Virus record (IMG/VR): IMGVR_UViG_3300032053_000060 | Coordinates: 1-64,000 of that record | Direction: 5' to 3' (one strand) | DNA from: a virus | Length of the DNA stretch: 64,000 bases | Position numbers and translations under genes: made by a program | The notes under the pieces: model-generated | Database searches by the model: none | Told to the model about the DNA's origin: nothing | Seen by the model: the letters and a program-made list of their open reading frames with translations, nothing else | Shown: in pieces, positions 27,536 through 35,262 of the stretch | Position numbering within the stretch: position 1 is the first letter of the stretch | How the letters are laid out: each line of letters starts with the position of its first letter

Positions 27536-28464
27536 CCAAAAACTTCACTAAATTCTTCGTCTTTAGTTTGTGCGGTTTTAATTCGTTTAATTATTTGATC
27601 TATTTCTTCTAGTCTACGGGTTAAGTCTCTATATTTATTACTTATAAAATATGTAGCTATATCTTTTCCAGTTGGCAATTCATATTTGGTATACACTTCA
27701 AGTAATTTAGTACAAAATATTTCTGGTATTTTATTTAAATCTATTAAAGCTGTGTTTCTTTTTAATTTTAAAGAAATTTCATCGCCTATAGTTACAACAT
27801 CGCCGTTTTCTTTTGTATAACTTGGAGTAGAATCTAATAACATTTCATTTAGTAATTCTGGAGAATTTGCAATTTTTTCAGCAGTCTTTATACCAATCTT
27901 AGGTTTAATTGCAGGAACATTATCGCCTTTATCGCCCATTAAAATTTTAATTTGTAATTTTTTATCAGGATCATCACATTTTACAAATGACATTTTCATA
28001 GGATCATATATTTTTATGTTGTTATATTTTAATAATTGAACGTAATCAGAATCTGAGGTAATTATTATTTTATCTTCTTGTTGTAAATTTTTAGATAAAA
28101 TGGCTGCAATATCATCAGCTTCCATATATTTTATATTAAGTACGTAAAAAGGAAAATTCTTTTTAGTATCATCTACAAATTCTTGAAAAGCTTTAAAAAA
28201 TTCATCCCAATTGATATCATCATTTGCTTCTTTTTCTCTATTCTCTTTTCTATGTTGCTTATATTCAGGATAAATCTTTTTTCTCCAATTTTCTTTAGAA
28301 TCTACTGCTAAAACTACCTTAGTTGCATCAAATTTTTTACATAAGCTAAAAATATGATTATACATAACATGTTTGAAATATTGCCAACCTACATCAGCTA
28401 TATCTTTTCTTGCAGCAAATAAACATCTATACGCTACATGATTTAAATCAAATATTAATAACAT
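27532..28464 (-). CDS. rnh: RNase H / 5'-3' flap exonuclease (T4 Rnh-like)
   Basis: A 310-residue FEN-family nuclease, close to T4 RNase H in size (305), which removes RNA primers from lagging-strand fragments. Acidic metal-binding residues are visible: D6 in LLIFDLNH, D55 in LAVDSKENWRKK, E115/D117/D118 in YMEADDIA, and D138/D140 in TSDSDYVQL. A helix-hairpin-helix motif follows (GDKGDNVPAI...GIKTAEKI). The minus-strand promoter TTGCAT-N16-TATAAT lies just upstream. Confidence 0.92.
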   Translation of the reverse strand: MLLIFDLNHVAYRCLFAARKDIADVGWQYFKHVMYNHIFSLCKKFDATKVVLAVDSKENWRKKIYPEYKQHRKENREKEANDDINWDEFFKAFQEFVDDTKKNFPFYVLNIKYMEADDIAAILSKNLQQEDKIIITSDSDYVQLLKYNNIKIYDPMKMSFVKCDDPDKKLQIKILMGDKGDNVPAIKPKIGIKTAEKIANSPELLNEMLLDSTPSYTKENGDVVTIGDEISLKLKRNTALIDLNKIPEIFCTKLLEVYTKYELPTGKDIATYFISNKYRDLTRRLEEIDQIIKRIKTAQTKDEEFSEVFG

Positions 28465-28492
28465 GATATTCCTTTATAATATAATTAAATAT

Positions 28493-28520
28493 ATTATATA
28501 AGTATTTTTAATAAATGCAA
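28493..28520 (-). promoter_or_regulatory. sigma70-type promoter of rnh
   Basis: Minus strand TTGCAT, 16-nt spacer, TATAAT, ending 28 nt before the RNase H ATG. It has the same spacing as most promoters found on the plus strand of this window. Confidence 0.65.
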
Positions 28521-28536
28521 GCGTTTTATTTAAAGT

Positions 28537-28854
28537 TTAATCCGTTAAATCTTTTAAAATAATTTCCATTTTCTCTTTTAATTTTTTAATTGGATTTTTA
28601 ATATGTTCTCCAATTTCTAATCTCTGATTATTATATTTATGCATTATGTGGTCTGGTGGGTATATAGCTTCTTGTATTTCTTTTTCTATTTCTTCTTTAG
28701 TTGGGAATATATCGTTATATTTCTTAGGATGATCTACTATCTCATTACTTTCAGGCATTTCTTTGATTAGTTCAGATTCTTCTACTGTATTAACTAATGG
28801 ATTTTCGTTAGGTTCAGTTATTATAATATCATCTTTTAAAATTTGTTTAGACAT
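28537..28854 (-). CDS. Unknown acidic helical protein
   Basis: A 105-residue protein of unknown function, rich in Glu, Lys and Ile. The N-terminal half looks disordered; residues 50-105 are probably helical (TKEEIEKEIQEAIYPPDHI and a closing KKLKEKMEIILKDL). No domain is recognised. It starts 12 nt after the RuvC-like gene and has AAGGAATA at a suitable distance, so it is probably co-transcribed with that gene. Confidence 0.65.
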   Translation of the reverse strand: MSKQILKDDIIITEPNENPLVNTVEESELIKEMPESNEIVDHPKKYNDIFPTKEEIEKEIQEAIYPPDHIMHKYNNQRLEIGEHIKNPIKKLKEKMEIILKDLTD

Positions 28855-28866
28855 AATTATTATTCC

Positions 28867-29367
28867 TTATTCTTCGTTTAAAAATCCGTAATATGCGATG
28901 GCTGTAGCATCACAGATTCCATCGTGAAATACCCTACTTCTTTTAGTTGCTAAAAAATTAGTATTTGGAAATTTTTCTTTACAAAATTTCATTGTACCTT
29001 GCTTATCTTCGTGATTATAATCCTCACCTAATACACATTTTTTCCATCGTTGCGGTAAAACTAAAAATAATTCAAATTTATATACCAATAAAAATTTTAA
29101 TACTTCACATGTCGCCATTAACCCATAATACGATCCACCAAATTGAAACATACTAACTCGTCCCCCTAATAACCCAACACTAACTTGTTCTAAATAAATT
29201 TTATCAGGGTTGTGCTTTTTTATAAATTCTGCAACTAATTTAAAATCTATTATATCTTTCCCACTTTTTAATGTGCGAGTAGGCATTACACAAACTTCAA
29301 TTATTGTATTTTCATCCATACAACATAATCCACCAGTTTTACCAGGATCAATACCTACGATTTTCAT
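28867..29367 (-). CDS. RuvC-like Holliday junction endonuclease
   Basis: A 166-residue RuvC-family resolvase of normal size. The RNase H-like fold shows D7 in GIDPGKTGG, E60 in IYLEQV and H148/D149 and D153 in FHDGICDAT, the expected acidic active site. GRVSMFQFGGSYG is the typical RuvC helix. The likely role is cutting branched DNA before or during packaging, as T4 gp49 does with a different fold. Its ATG overlaps the end of the upstream zinc-ribbon gene by 4 nt. Confidence 0.9.
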   Translation of the reverse strand: MKIVGIDPGKTGGLCCMDENTIIEVCVMPTRTLKSGKDIIDFKLVAEFIKKHNPDKIYLEQVSVGLLGGRVSMFQFGGSYYGLMATCEVLKFLLVYKFELFLVLPQRWKKCVLGEDYNHEDKQGTMKFCKEKFPNTNFLATKRSRVFHDGICDATAIAYYGFLNEE

Positions 29368-29690
29368 TTTTTCTTTTTTCTTATAATTATAAAATTTTGG
29401 GGGCTGTCAGACCACGATTGTCCATCATTATTGCCTTCTTGGACTCTAACTTTTTTAGACCATTTATTTATATTTTCGGATAATGTGCTTATATGCATTA
29501 ATGCTGCTGGTATAAAATGACATTTACAAGATTTACAATTATATTTTTTTAAAATTGAATTTCCCATAGATGATACTATTTCATGTTCGTCGTCTTCTAT
29601 AAGTGTTATATCCTTACTACCACAGTCTGGACATAACATACCTTCAGTATTTTTATGTTCGTCGCCTGGAGGGTTAATTGGGTGTAGCAT
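29364..29690 (-). CDS. Small zinc-ribbon protein of unknown role
   Basis: A 108-residue protein with one clear zinc ribbon: CPDCGS at about 20-25 and CKSCKC at about 53-58. The tail is basic (RKKKK). It may bind nucleic acid or a transcription or recombination partner. It lies directly upstream of the resolvase gene with a 4-nt overlap, so the two are probably translated together. AAGGAA lies about 9 nt before the ATG. Confidence 0.65.
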   Translation of the reverse strand: MLHPINPPGDEHKNTEGMLCPDCGSKDITLIEDDEHEIVSSMGNSILKKYNCKSCKCHFIPAALMHISTLSENINKWSKKVRVQEGNNDGQSWSDSPQNFIIIRKKKK

Positions 29691-29702
29691 GTGTATAGTT
29701 CC

Positions 29703-30083
29703 TTATAATTTTTTATAAATATTTTGAATTTGAGTTTGAATATCTTTTTTATGTTCTTCTGTAAAATACTTGGTTTTTATTAATTTGCGTTGCTCTGAAA
29801 AAAAGTATTTATGCCTGCAAGAATTGAAATTAGAATTATCTAATAAATTATAATATTTTAATAATTCTATTATAGTTTTCTCTATTAGTAAATAATTGTC
29901 TTTATTGTTTAATAATAATTTTTCTATTAATATCAATAACGGTTTCACTTCTATATCTTTATCTTTTAATATTTTTATGAAAGATTTTATATCATTTTCA
30001 GTTAATACATTTCCAGAATTTAATTTTTGAGATATATGAATATTATCCAGTTCTTCTTGTATTTTGATTAATATAGAACTCAT
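29703..30083 (-). CDS. Unknown helical protein
   Basis: A 126-residue protein, mostly helical and rich in Ile, Leu, Lys and Asn. I do not recognise it. It is the first gene of a short minus-strand cluster with the zinc-ribbon and RuvC-like genes and is divergent from uvsY. Two overlapping TATAAATA boxes on the minus strand lie 49-62 nt upstream, which suggests late expression. Confidence 0.6.
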   Translation of the reverse strand: MSSILIKIQEELDNIHISQKLNSGNVLTENDIKSFIKILKDKDIEVKPLLILIEKLLLNNKDNYLLIEKTIIELLKYYNLLDNSNFNSCRHKYFFSEQRKLIKTKYFTEEHKKDIQTQIQNIYKKL

Positions 30084-30131
30084 TTCAAAATAATACCTCG
30101 TATAATAATTATAACAAGAATATGGTATAAT

Positions 30132-30145
30132 TATTTATATTTATA
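30132..30145 (-). promoter_or_regulatory. Two overlapping late-promoter-like boxes
   Basis: TATAAATA occurs at 30132-30139 and 30138-30145 on the minus strand, upstream of the cluster that includes the RuvC-like resolvase. The region is AT-only, so chance is possible. Confidence 0.35.
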
Positions 30146-30162
30146 TATTTTGAAAGGATATT

Positions 30163-30660
30163 ATGAAACTAAATACTAAAGAGCTTTTCGAGAATGAATC
30201 TAAAGTCAAGTCTTACTTGGAAAAATATGCAACATATAAGACTGCTTTAGAAAAAGAAATAGAGCTTATGAAAGCCAATTTAGAAAAGGATTGTATTAAT
30301 ATAGATGAAACTAATTTAGTAACTGAATGTAATAAATGTGTACAATTATACAATAAATATTCAATGATTTATGCAGATAAAAAACCATTTTTAAATAGAT
30401 TAAATAGAAATTTAGACGAAATTCAAAGTTACTTATTTGATTATTATATGTTTAATTATGATAAGAGTACAAAAATGACAGTTTCTTTAGCTGATAAGTA
30501 TATAAAGTCTCATTGTATGTATAAAGAAATAAGTGAAATTTACGAAAATTATTCAAATTATTTACAATTAATAGAAAGAACTTTAGAGTATTGTCGTAAC
30601 AGGGGTTATGCCGTTAAAAATATAATAGAAATACAAAAAATTAAGTTTGGAATGAATTAA
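30163..30660 (+). CDS. uvsY: UvsY-like recombination mediator
   Basis: A 165-residue protein similar to T4 UvsY (137 residues), which loads the recombinase UvsX onto gp32-coated single strands. The clearest matches are the T.SLADKYIKS segment (about 108-118; T4 has VLSADKDVLK) and the end NRGYAVKNIIEI (T4 KSRGFAIKHIQDM). It is otherwise helical. GAAAGGA lies 7 nt before the ATG. Its stop overlaps the start of the UvsW gene (TAATG), the same partnership as in T4. Confidence 0.85.
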   Translation: MKLNTKELFENESKVKSYLEKYATYKTALEKEIELMKANLEKDCINIDETNLVTECNKCVQLYNKYSMIYADKKPFLNRLNRNLDEIQSYLFDYYMFNYDKSTKMTVSLADKYIKSHCMYKEISEIYENYSNYLQLIERTLEYCRNRGYAVKNIIEIQKIKFGMN

Positions 30661-32114
30661 TGTTTGATACTAATTTAGTAAAAATAATAAAAATAGATAA
30701 CGTTTACGCAAAAATTGTAACAGAACACCCATCTCTACTTAATGATGTATCTAATTATTTTACAGTATATGTACAAGGATATAAATTCATGCCTAAATAT
30801 AAAATGGGCATATGGGATGGAAAATTGCGGTTTATAGAAAGAGATGGGACTTTTTTAATAGGGTTATTAAACTTGTTATATAAATTTATTAAAAATTATG
30901 ATATAAAAATAGATTTAGATTTAGATTTAGTAAATAATAATGTTGACTTTGAAGATGAATTTAATAATATAACTACTGAGTGGTTAGTGGAAAGTATAAC
31001 TCCTAGAGATTATCAATTAGAAGGTGCTATAAAAGCTATAAAATATAAACGAGGAATTTTGGAACATGCGACGGCTGCTGGAAAATCTTTAACTATCGCA
31101 ATGATATTAAAATATTTAGAATTGTCAAATAAATGTAAAAAAATGATGATTTTAGTTCCTACTGCTGGATTAGTTGAACAAATGTATTCTGATTTTTTAG
31201 AATACGGAATAGAAGAAAAATTATTGGGACGATTTTATGAAAAAGAGAAAAATATAGACCGATTAATAACTATATCCACATGGCAATCTATGCATGTACA
31301 TAAAGATTTAATAAATGAATTTGATTGTATTATTACAGATGAATGTCATACTCAGAGAGCAAATGTTGTAAGATCCGTATTATTAAATTCTGAAAATGCA
31401 ATCTATAGAATAGGGACTTCTGGAACTGTAGATTTACATAAATCGCAAAAATGGCTTATAGAAGGAGTTTTAGGTCCAGTTATACACAATATTCCACCAG
31501 CGTTTTTGATTGATAATGGTTATGCATCAGATGTTAAGGTTAATATTTTGTTTCTTCAACATAAAGAAGCTGATGTTAAAAAATTAAAAGGGATGCCATA
31601 CCAAGAAGAAAAAACTTGGATACAAACATGTAATATACGAAATAAAATTATTAGAAAACTTATTAAAAAACATCAAGAATTGGAGCATAACGTTTTAATT
31701 TTATTTGATCATATAGAGCATGGAAATTTTATTAAAGAAAGTCTAAAAGATTTAGAACAAGATGGGGCGCATATATTTATGGTTACTGGAGAAACCCCAG
31801 CTAAAGAGCGCGAACGTATTAGAAAATTTACAAATGAAAATAAAAAGGTGATTTTATTAGGTACTTATGGAGTATTATCTACAGGAGTAAATATAAATAG
31901 ATTAAATGCTCTAATATTTTCAGTTGCAGGAAAATCTATGATTAGAATATTACAAAGTATAGGTAGAGGTATGAGATTACATCATGAAAAAAATGGCGTA
32001 AGAGTATATGATATATGCGATAGTTTTAAATATTCAGAAAAACATTTAAGTGATCGTTTGACTATTTACGATAAGGCAGGTTATAAAGTTGACGTAAATG
32101 ATATAATACTCTAG
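30660..32114 (+). CDS. uvsW: UvsW-like superfamily 2 helicase
   Basis: A 484-residue DNA/RNA helicase of the T4 UvsW type (about 500 residues), which unwinds branched DNA and R-loops and helps the switch from origin to recombination-driven replication. Seen: an N-terminal UvsW domain with FMPKYKMGIWDGK, the Q-like RDYQLEGA, Walker A ATAAGKS (about 137-143), motif II DECH (about 226), motif III GTSGT, motif V GVLSTGVNI and motif VI QSIGRGMR (about 430). Translation is coupled to uvsY by a 1-nt overlap. Confidence 0.93.
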   Translation: MFDTNLVKIIKIDNVYAKIVTEHPSLLNDVSNYFTVYVQGYKFMPKYKMGIWDGKLRFIERDGTFLIGLLNLLYKFIKNYDIKIDLDLDLVNNNVDFEDEFNNITTEWLVESITPRDYQLEGAIKAIKYKRGILEHATAAGKSLTIAMILKYLELSNKCKKMMILVPTAGLVEQMYSDFLEYGIEEKLLGRFYEKEKNIDRLITISTWQSMHVHKDLINEFDCIITDECHTQRANVVRSVLLNSENAIYRIGTSGTVDLHKSQKWLIEGVLGPVIHNIPPAFLIDNGYASDVKVNILFLQHKEADVKKLKGMPYQEEKTWIQTCNIRNKIIRKLIKKHQELEHNVLILFDHIEHGNFIKESLKDLEQDGAHIFMVTGETPAKERERIRKFTNENKKVILLGTYGVLSTGVNINRLNALIFSVAGKSMIRILQSIGRGMRLHHEKNGVRVYDICDSFKYSEKHLSDRLTIYDKAGYKVDVNDIIL

Positions 32115-32125
32115 GAATAATTAAT

Positions 32126-33976
32126 ATGGCAGTATTTCAAAATAGTTCATTATATTCGTTATCCATTATGATAAATGGGGTTAGGAGAAATATACGTCCT
32201 GGAGAACAAATTTCTGGACCAGATTCTTTAGCAGCAGTTGTCGGATTAACTATTATAAACCCTTCAACTAAAACTATTATTCCTAAAGAAAATATAATAC
32301 AACCTCAAACTATAAATAATATAGCCTCTAAAAATAATTATAGACCAGAAATTATTCCAAAGTTTTTAATAAGTGAAAATAGTAAAAGTAATTTTAAATT
32401 TATAATAGATGAGGAAATAAAATATTTAGAAAATATAAAAAATAAAAATGAAATTCCATCAGTAACATTGGCAGTTTTGACAAAAAATCATTTAGACTTA
32501 ATAAAAACGTGTTGTGAATCTATTTTTAATAAAGTGCATTATAAAAATACAACATTATTAATAATAGATACTGGTTCTACAGATCAATCAGTTTTAGAGT
32601 ATTATAAATTGTTGAATGACAAATGTATATCTAAAAACTGGAAATATAAATTTGTACAATTAGATACTTTCCATTATAGTAAAAATTATAATTATGTTAT
32701 AAAAAACCATATTGATACTGATTACGTTTTATTACAAAATAATGATACGACAGCTATTAATGATTATGTTACAGAAATGATGCAAATTGGAATTATGAAT
32801 AAGGTTGGTTCAGTTGGTTGTAGAATGTTTTATCCAAATGGTACTATCCAACATGATGGTCAAACTTTTTATAATGGTAATAATAATATAATAAATAGTC
32901 CATCACATATAAATTTAAGCAAAACTAAAGAATCTGCCGATAAAGATGTTCCTGAAAAAATTTGTCTAGTTGATGGTAATACTGCCGCTGGCGCATTAAT
33001 GAGAACTAAAGATTATTTGCTTGTAGATGGGCTTGATGAAAATTATAAAGATATTTTTCAAGATGTAGATTTAATGGCAAAAATTCCTCATTTTTTAAAT
33101 AAGTTTAATTACTGCAATAAAAATGCAGAAATTTACCATATAGATAATGCTTCTAGAAAAGCCGTAGGTTTAAATAGAGTAAATATTGATTCTGATGTTA
33201 AGTATATTGATAGGAAATTTAAAGAAAATAATTTATTATATGCAAAATTACCTAAAAAAGTTGATTTTTCTATTATAACTTTAGTTAGGAATTTAGATGA
33301 CTATAAAGATTTTTTAAATAGTGTAAGAATTCAAAATGGACAACATACTATAGAATTAATAGCCATTCCAAATTTTCATAATACGTTTACATCTGCGGCT
33401 AAAGGATTAAATTATGCTAAGAGTATATCTTCGGGAGAAATACTAATTTATTGTCATGAAGATATTTTAGTCGGAGAAAACTGGCTAAATACTATTAAAA
33501 AACATATTGTAGAACTAACTCAAACCAATGAGCGAATTGGTGTATTGGGAATGGCTGGTGTTTCAGTGTCTCAAAAACCAATTTTCTTCTTAACTAATGA
33601 AAATGGTGATACTGTAAATAATTATGGCGCAAATACTAGGATTGAGTGTCCATATTTAGATGAATTATGTTTAATAACTTTAAAAAATTCAAATTTATCA
33701 TTTAATCATAATATATTTGACGGATTTCATTTTTATGGCGCAAACTTATGTTTAGATGCAAAATTAAAAAATTGTAAAAACTATTCAATAAATGCTAGTT
33801 GTTATCATAAGTCTGATGGTTCTAAAAATTTACGAACTACTGAAATGTATAATAAATATGCTGCTGATGCTAATAAATTTAATAATTACGCTAAATCTAA
33901 AGGGGTATTTAATTGGAGAACCACTACTGCAATGAGTGTTAATGGTAATATAACTCTATTTCCAAAGAAACATTAA
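32126..33976 (+). CDS. Tandem GT2 family glycosyltransferase with N-terminal GExIxGP module
   Basis: A 616-residue protein. Residues 1-50 are a small module (MAVFQNSSLYSLSI...IRPGEQISGP) resembling the N-terminus of the 195-residue gene at 16741. Residues about 110-360 form a GT-A family 2 domain: TLAVLTKN, LLIIDTGSTDQS, LLQNNDTTA, VGCRMFYPNGTIQHDGQ and FQDVDL. Residues about 370-600 look like a second, more diverged GT-A domain (FSIITLVRNLDDY, ILIYCHEDILVG). It should transfer sugars to a phage or host acceptor that cannot be named. It starts 11 nt after uvsW. Confidence 0.8.
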   Translation: MAVFQNSSLYSLSIMINGVRRNIRPGEQISGPDSLAAVVGLTIINPSTKTIIPKENIIQPQTINNIASKNNYRPEIIPKFLISENSKSNFKFIIDEEIKYLENIKNKNEIPSVTLAVLTKNHLDLIKTCCESIFNKVHYKNTTLLIIDTGSTDQSVLEYYKLLNDKCISKNWKYKFVQLDTFHYSKNYNYVIKNHIDTDYVLLQNNDTTAINDYVTEMMQIGIMNKVGSVGCRMFYPNGTIQHDGQTFYNGNNNIINSPSHINLSKTKESADKDVPEKICLVDGNTAAGALMRTKDYLLVDGLDENYKDIFQDVDLMAKIPHFLNKFNYCNKNAEIYHIDNASRKAVGLNRVNIDSDVKYIDRKFKENNLLYAKLPKKVDFSIITLVRNLDDYKDFLNSVRIQNGQHTIELIAIPNFHNTFTSAAKGLNYAKSISSGEILIYCHEDILVGENWLNTIKKHIVELTQTNERIGVLGMAGVSVSQKPIFFLTNENGDTVNNYGANTRIECPYLDELCLITLKNSNLSFNHNIFDGFHFYGANLCLDAKLKNCKNYSINASCYHKSDGSKNLRTTEMYNKYAADANKFNNYAKSKGVFNWRTTTAMSVNGNITLFPKKH

Positions 33977-33984
33977 AAAAGTAC

Positions 33985-34012
33985 TTGAAATTTTATTTTG
34001 ATCATATATAAT
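33985..34012 (+). promoter_or_regulatory. sigma70-type promoter of the 34-kb non-coding RNA
   Basis: TTGAAA, 16-nt spacer, TATAAT. It lies just after the glycosyltransferase stop and faces a gene-free region. Transcription should start near 34019. Confidence 0.75.
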
Positions 34013-34443
34013 ATAAATGTCACTATGACGTGTCGGTATTCTAAACAGTTTTTTTCCGACTATAAAAAAAAATAAAGAAGATTTGTTGATGTATATGTAA
34101 GTTGAATTTATTCTATAAACTTACATAGGTTCTTAAATAAACTGGAGTAGCCTGATTATAGACTATTTTTTCGTTTAGGTAAAGAACAAGGTATGCTAAA
34201 CATTAATATTTAATTATATTGATGTTGAATCGAGCACTTAACCCTTTAGTGTGGCCAAATTTGTCTGCGATGCACAAGAATACGGATTATCTTCTTATTC
34301 GTTAAGAGAAAATAACATAAAGAAGTGCTAGTAAGTTATATTATTAACTTAAAAAGCGTTATAAGGAAAAAAAATTACCTGATGTAAGGTTATTAAATTA
34401 TTGTTTATAATAATATTTTAAAATAAATAATAAAGTTAATGGT

Positions 34444-34480
34444 AAACGAAGTGAACCATTCTGTAATGAAACGAAGTGAA
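34444..34480 (+). repeat. Two 12-nt direct repeats in the RNA 3' region
   Basis: AAACGAAGTGAA occurs at 34444-34455 and 34469-34480, 25 nt apart. The first copy forms the loop and part of the arm of the hairpin at 34438-34460; the second is followed by ATGAAAG. Confidence 0.85.
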
Positions 34481-34495
34481 ATGAAAGATTTTAAT

Positions 34496-34520
34496 AAACA
34501 TATAAACTTAGTATGTTTTT
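34496..34520 (+). terminator. Possible terminator of the non-coding RNA
   Basis: AAACATA pairs with TATGTTT (7 bp, 9-nt loop), and the 3' arm runs into a short T tract. It overlaps the 3' end of the convergent gene at 34508. It is AT-rich and therefore only a moderate terminator. Confidence 0.4.
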
Positions 34521-35119
34521 AAAAAATTATTTTTAACTTTTGGTGCCCCTAAATTTCTTCTAGCTACACCACCAACAGCAATGCCTTTGTAAGTACTAGT
34601 ACTAACATTTCCTAATTTATATTTACCTAATAAAAATTTAGACCATTCTTCATCTAATTTTTCTAATTCGTTTATATCATTAAAATATATAGGAACTTCA
34701 AAGGATTTCAATTCTTTAAAATAATTATTTAAAGAAATTTTATCTTCATTTGTTAATAATCCATCTTTAGAAATTATAATTTTATGGTTTCCTGGTTTAT
34801 TTCCAATTTTTAATGGTAATTTGTCTGCATCTGGTTTTATTCTTACAATTCCACTAATTAATAAGTTTTTATCATTAATAGATGTTGACAATGGTAATAT
34901 ACAATCCCAATACATGTTATCAGCCATATTTGTATAACCTATAATTTCTCCATAATCGAAAGGATTAAGTTCACTACTACCCCATTTATAAATAGTCTTT
35001 TTTAAATATTCAAGTCTAATTGGTAAAGGGGTTTGTATTCCAAGTTTAACTATATCACTCAATGAATAATTTTTTTTAACAGATTCGTATAATAATGATA
35101 AAAATTTAGCTGGGTTCAT
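34508..35119 (-). CDS. Unknown protein, faint resemblance to phage inorganic pyrophosphatase-like domains
   Basis: A 203-residue protein not firmly recognised. I chose the ATG at 35119 because GGAAGA lies before it; an upstream in-frame TTG overlaps that site. The stretch DYGEIIGYTNMADNMYWDCILP recalls the YG.I..T..ADG...DVFV block of phage pyrophosphatase-like domains, but one of the three usual aspartates is missing. The C-terminal 40 residues (YKGIAVGGVARRNLG) are basic and glycine-rich. It is convergent with the non-coding RNA and divergent from nrdA. A phosphohydrolase role is only a suggestion. Confidence 0.6.
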   Translation of the reverse strand: MNPAKFLSLLYESVKKNYSLSDIVKLGIQTPLPIRLEYLKKTIYKWGSSELNPFDYGEIIGYTNMADNMYWDCILPLSTSINDKNLLISGIVRIKPDADKLPLKIGNKPGNHKIIISKDGLLTNEDKISLNNYFKELKSFEVPIYFNDINELEKLDEEWSKFLLGKYKLGNVSTSTYKGIAVGGVARRNLGAPKVKNNFLKTY

Positions 35120-35155
35120 AATATCTTCCAATAATAGTATTTATATTTTTATATC

Positions 35156-35183
35156 TTGATTATTATTATTATTAAGATATAAT
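35156..35183 (+). promoter_or_regulatory. sigma70-type promoter of nrdA
   Basis: TTGATT, 16-nt spacer, TATAAT, about 80 nt before the nrdA start. It probably drives nrdA-N, the GIY-YIG gene, nrdA-C and nrdB. Confidence 0.65.
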
Positions 35184-35262
35184 TTAAATATATAAACTTT
35201 AAAAATAATATTGTTATTGATAAATAACAATCCAGATAAAATAAAGATAAGAGGATGCCTAT

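Larger units (their letters stand above)
34019..34520 (+). ncRNA. Candidate structured non-coding RNA of about 500 nt
   Basis: The 531 nt between 33976 and 34508 contain no convincing reading frame. They hold a promoter, a series of hairpins and a possible terminator. Stems that I can pair by eye are 34032-34036/34056-34060 (5 bp), 34094-34103/34118-34127 (10 bp), 34129-34134/34182-34187 enclosing 34138-34142/34173-34177, 34199-34209/34216-34226 (11 bp with one G-U), the long-range 34233-34239/34323-34329 (7 bp), 34332-34338/34345-34351 (7 bp) and 34438-34443/34455-34460 (6 bp). The 34228-34285 part is richer in GC than its surroundings. The class is unknown; its size resembles large phage RNAs such as ROOL, but I cannot match a consensus. 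Confidence 0.6.

Noticed and set aside
33977-34507. Group I intron or decayed homing-gene remnant in the gene-free region
   Set aside because: The genes on both sides are complete, I could not see the conserved P/Q/R/S core elements, and the region has its own promoter.
33977-34507. tmRNA or tRNA cluster in the same region
   Set aside because: No acceptor stem, CCA end or T-loop GTTCRANNC was found in proper spacing; none was seen elsewhere in the window either.
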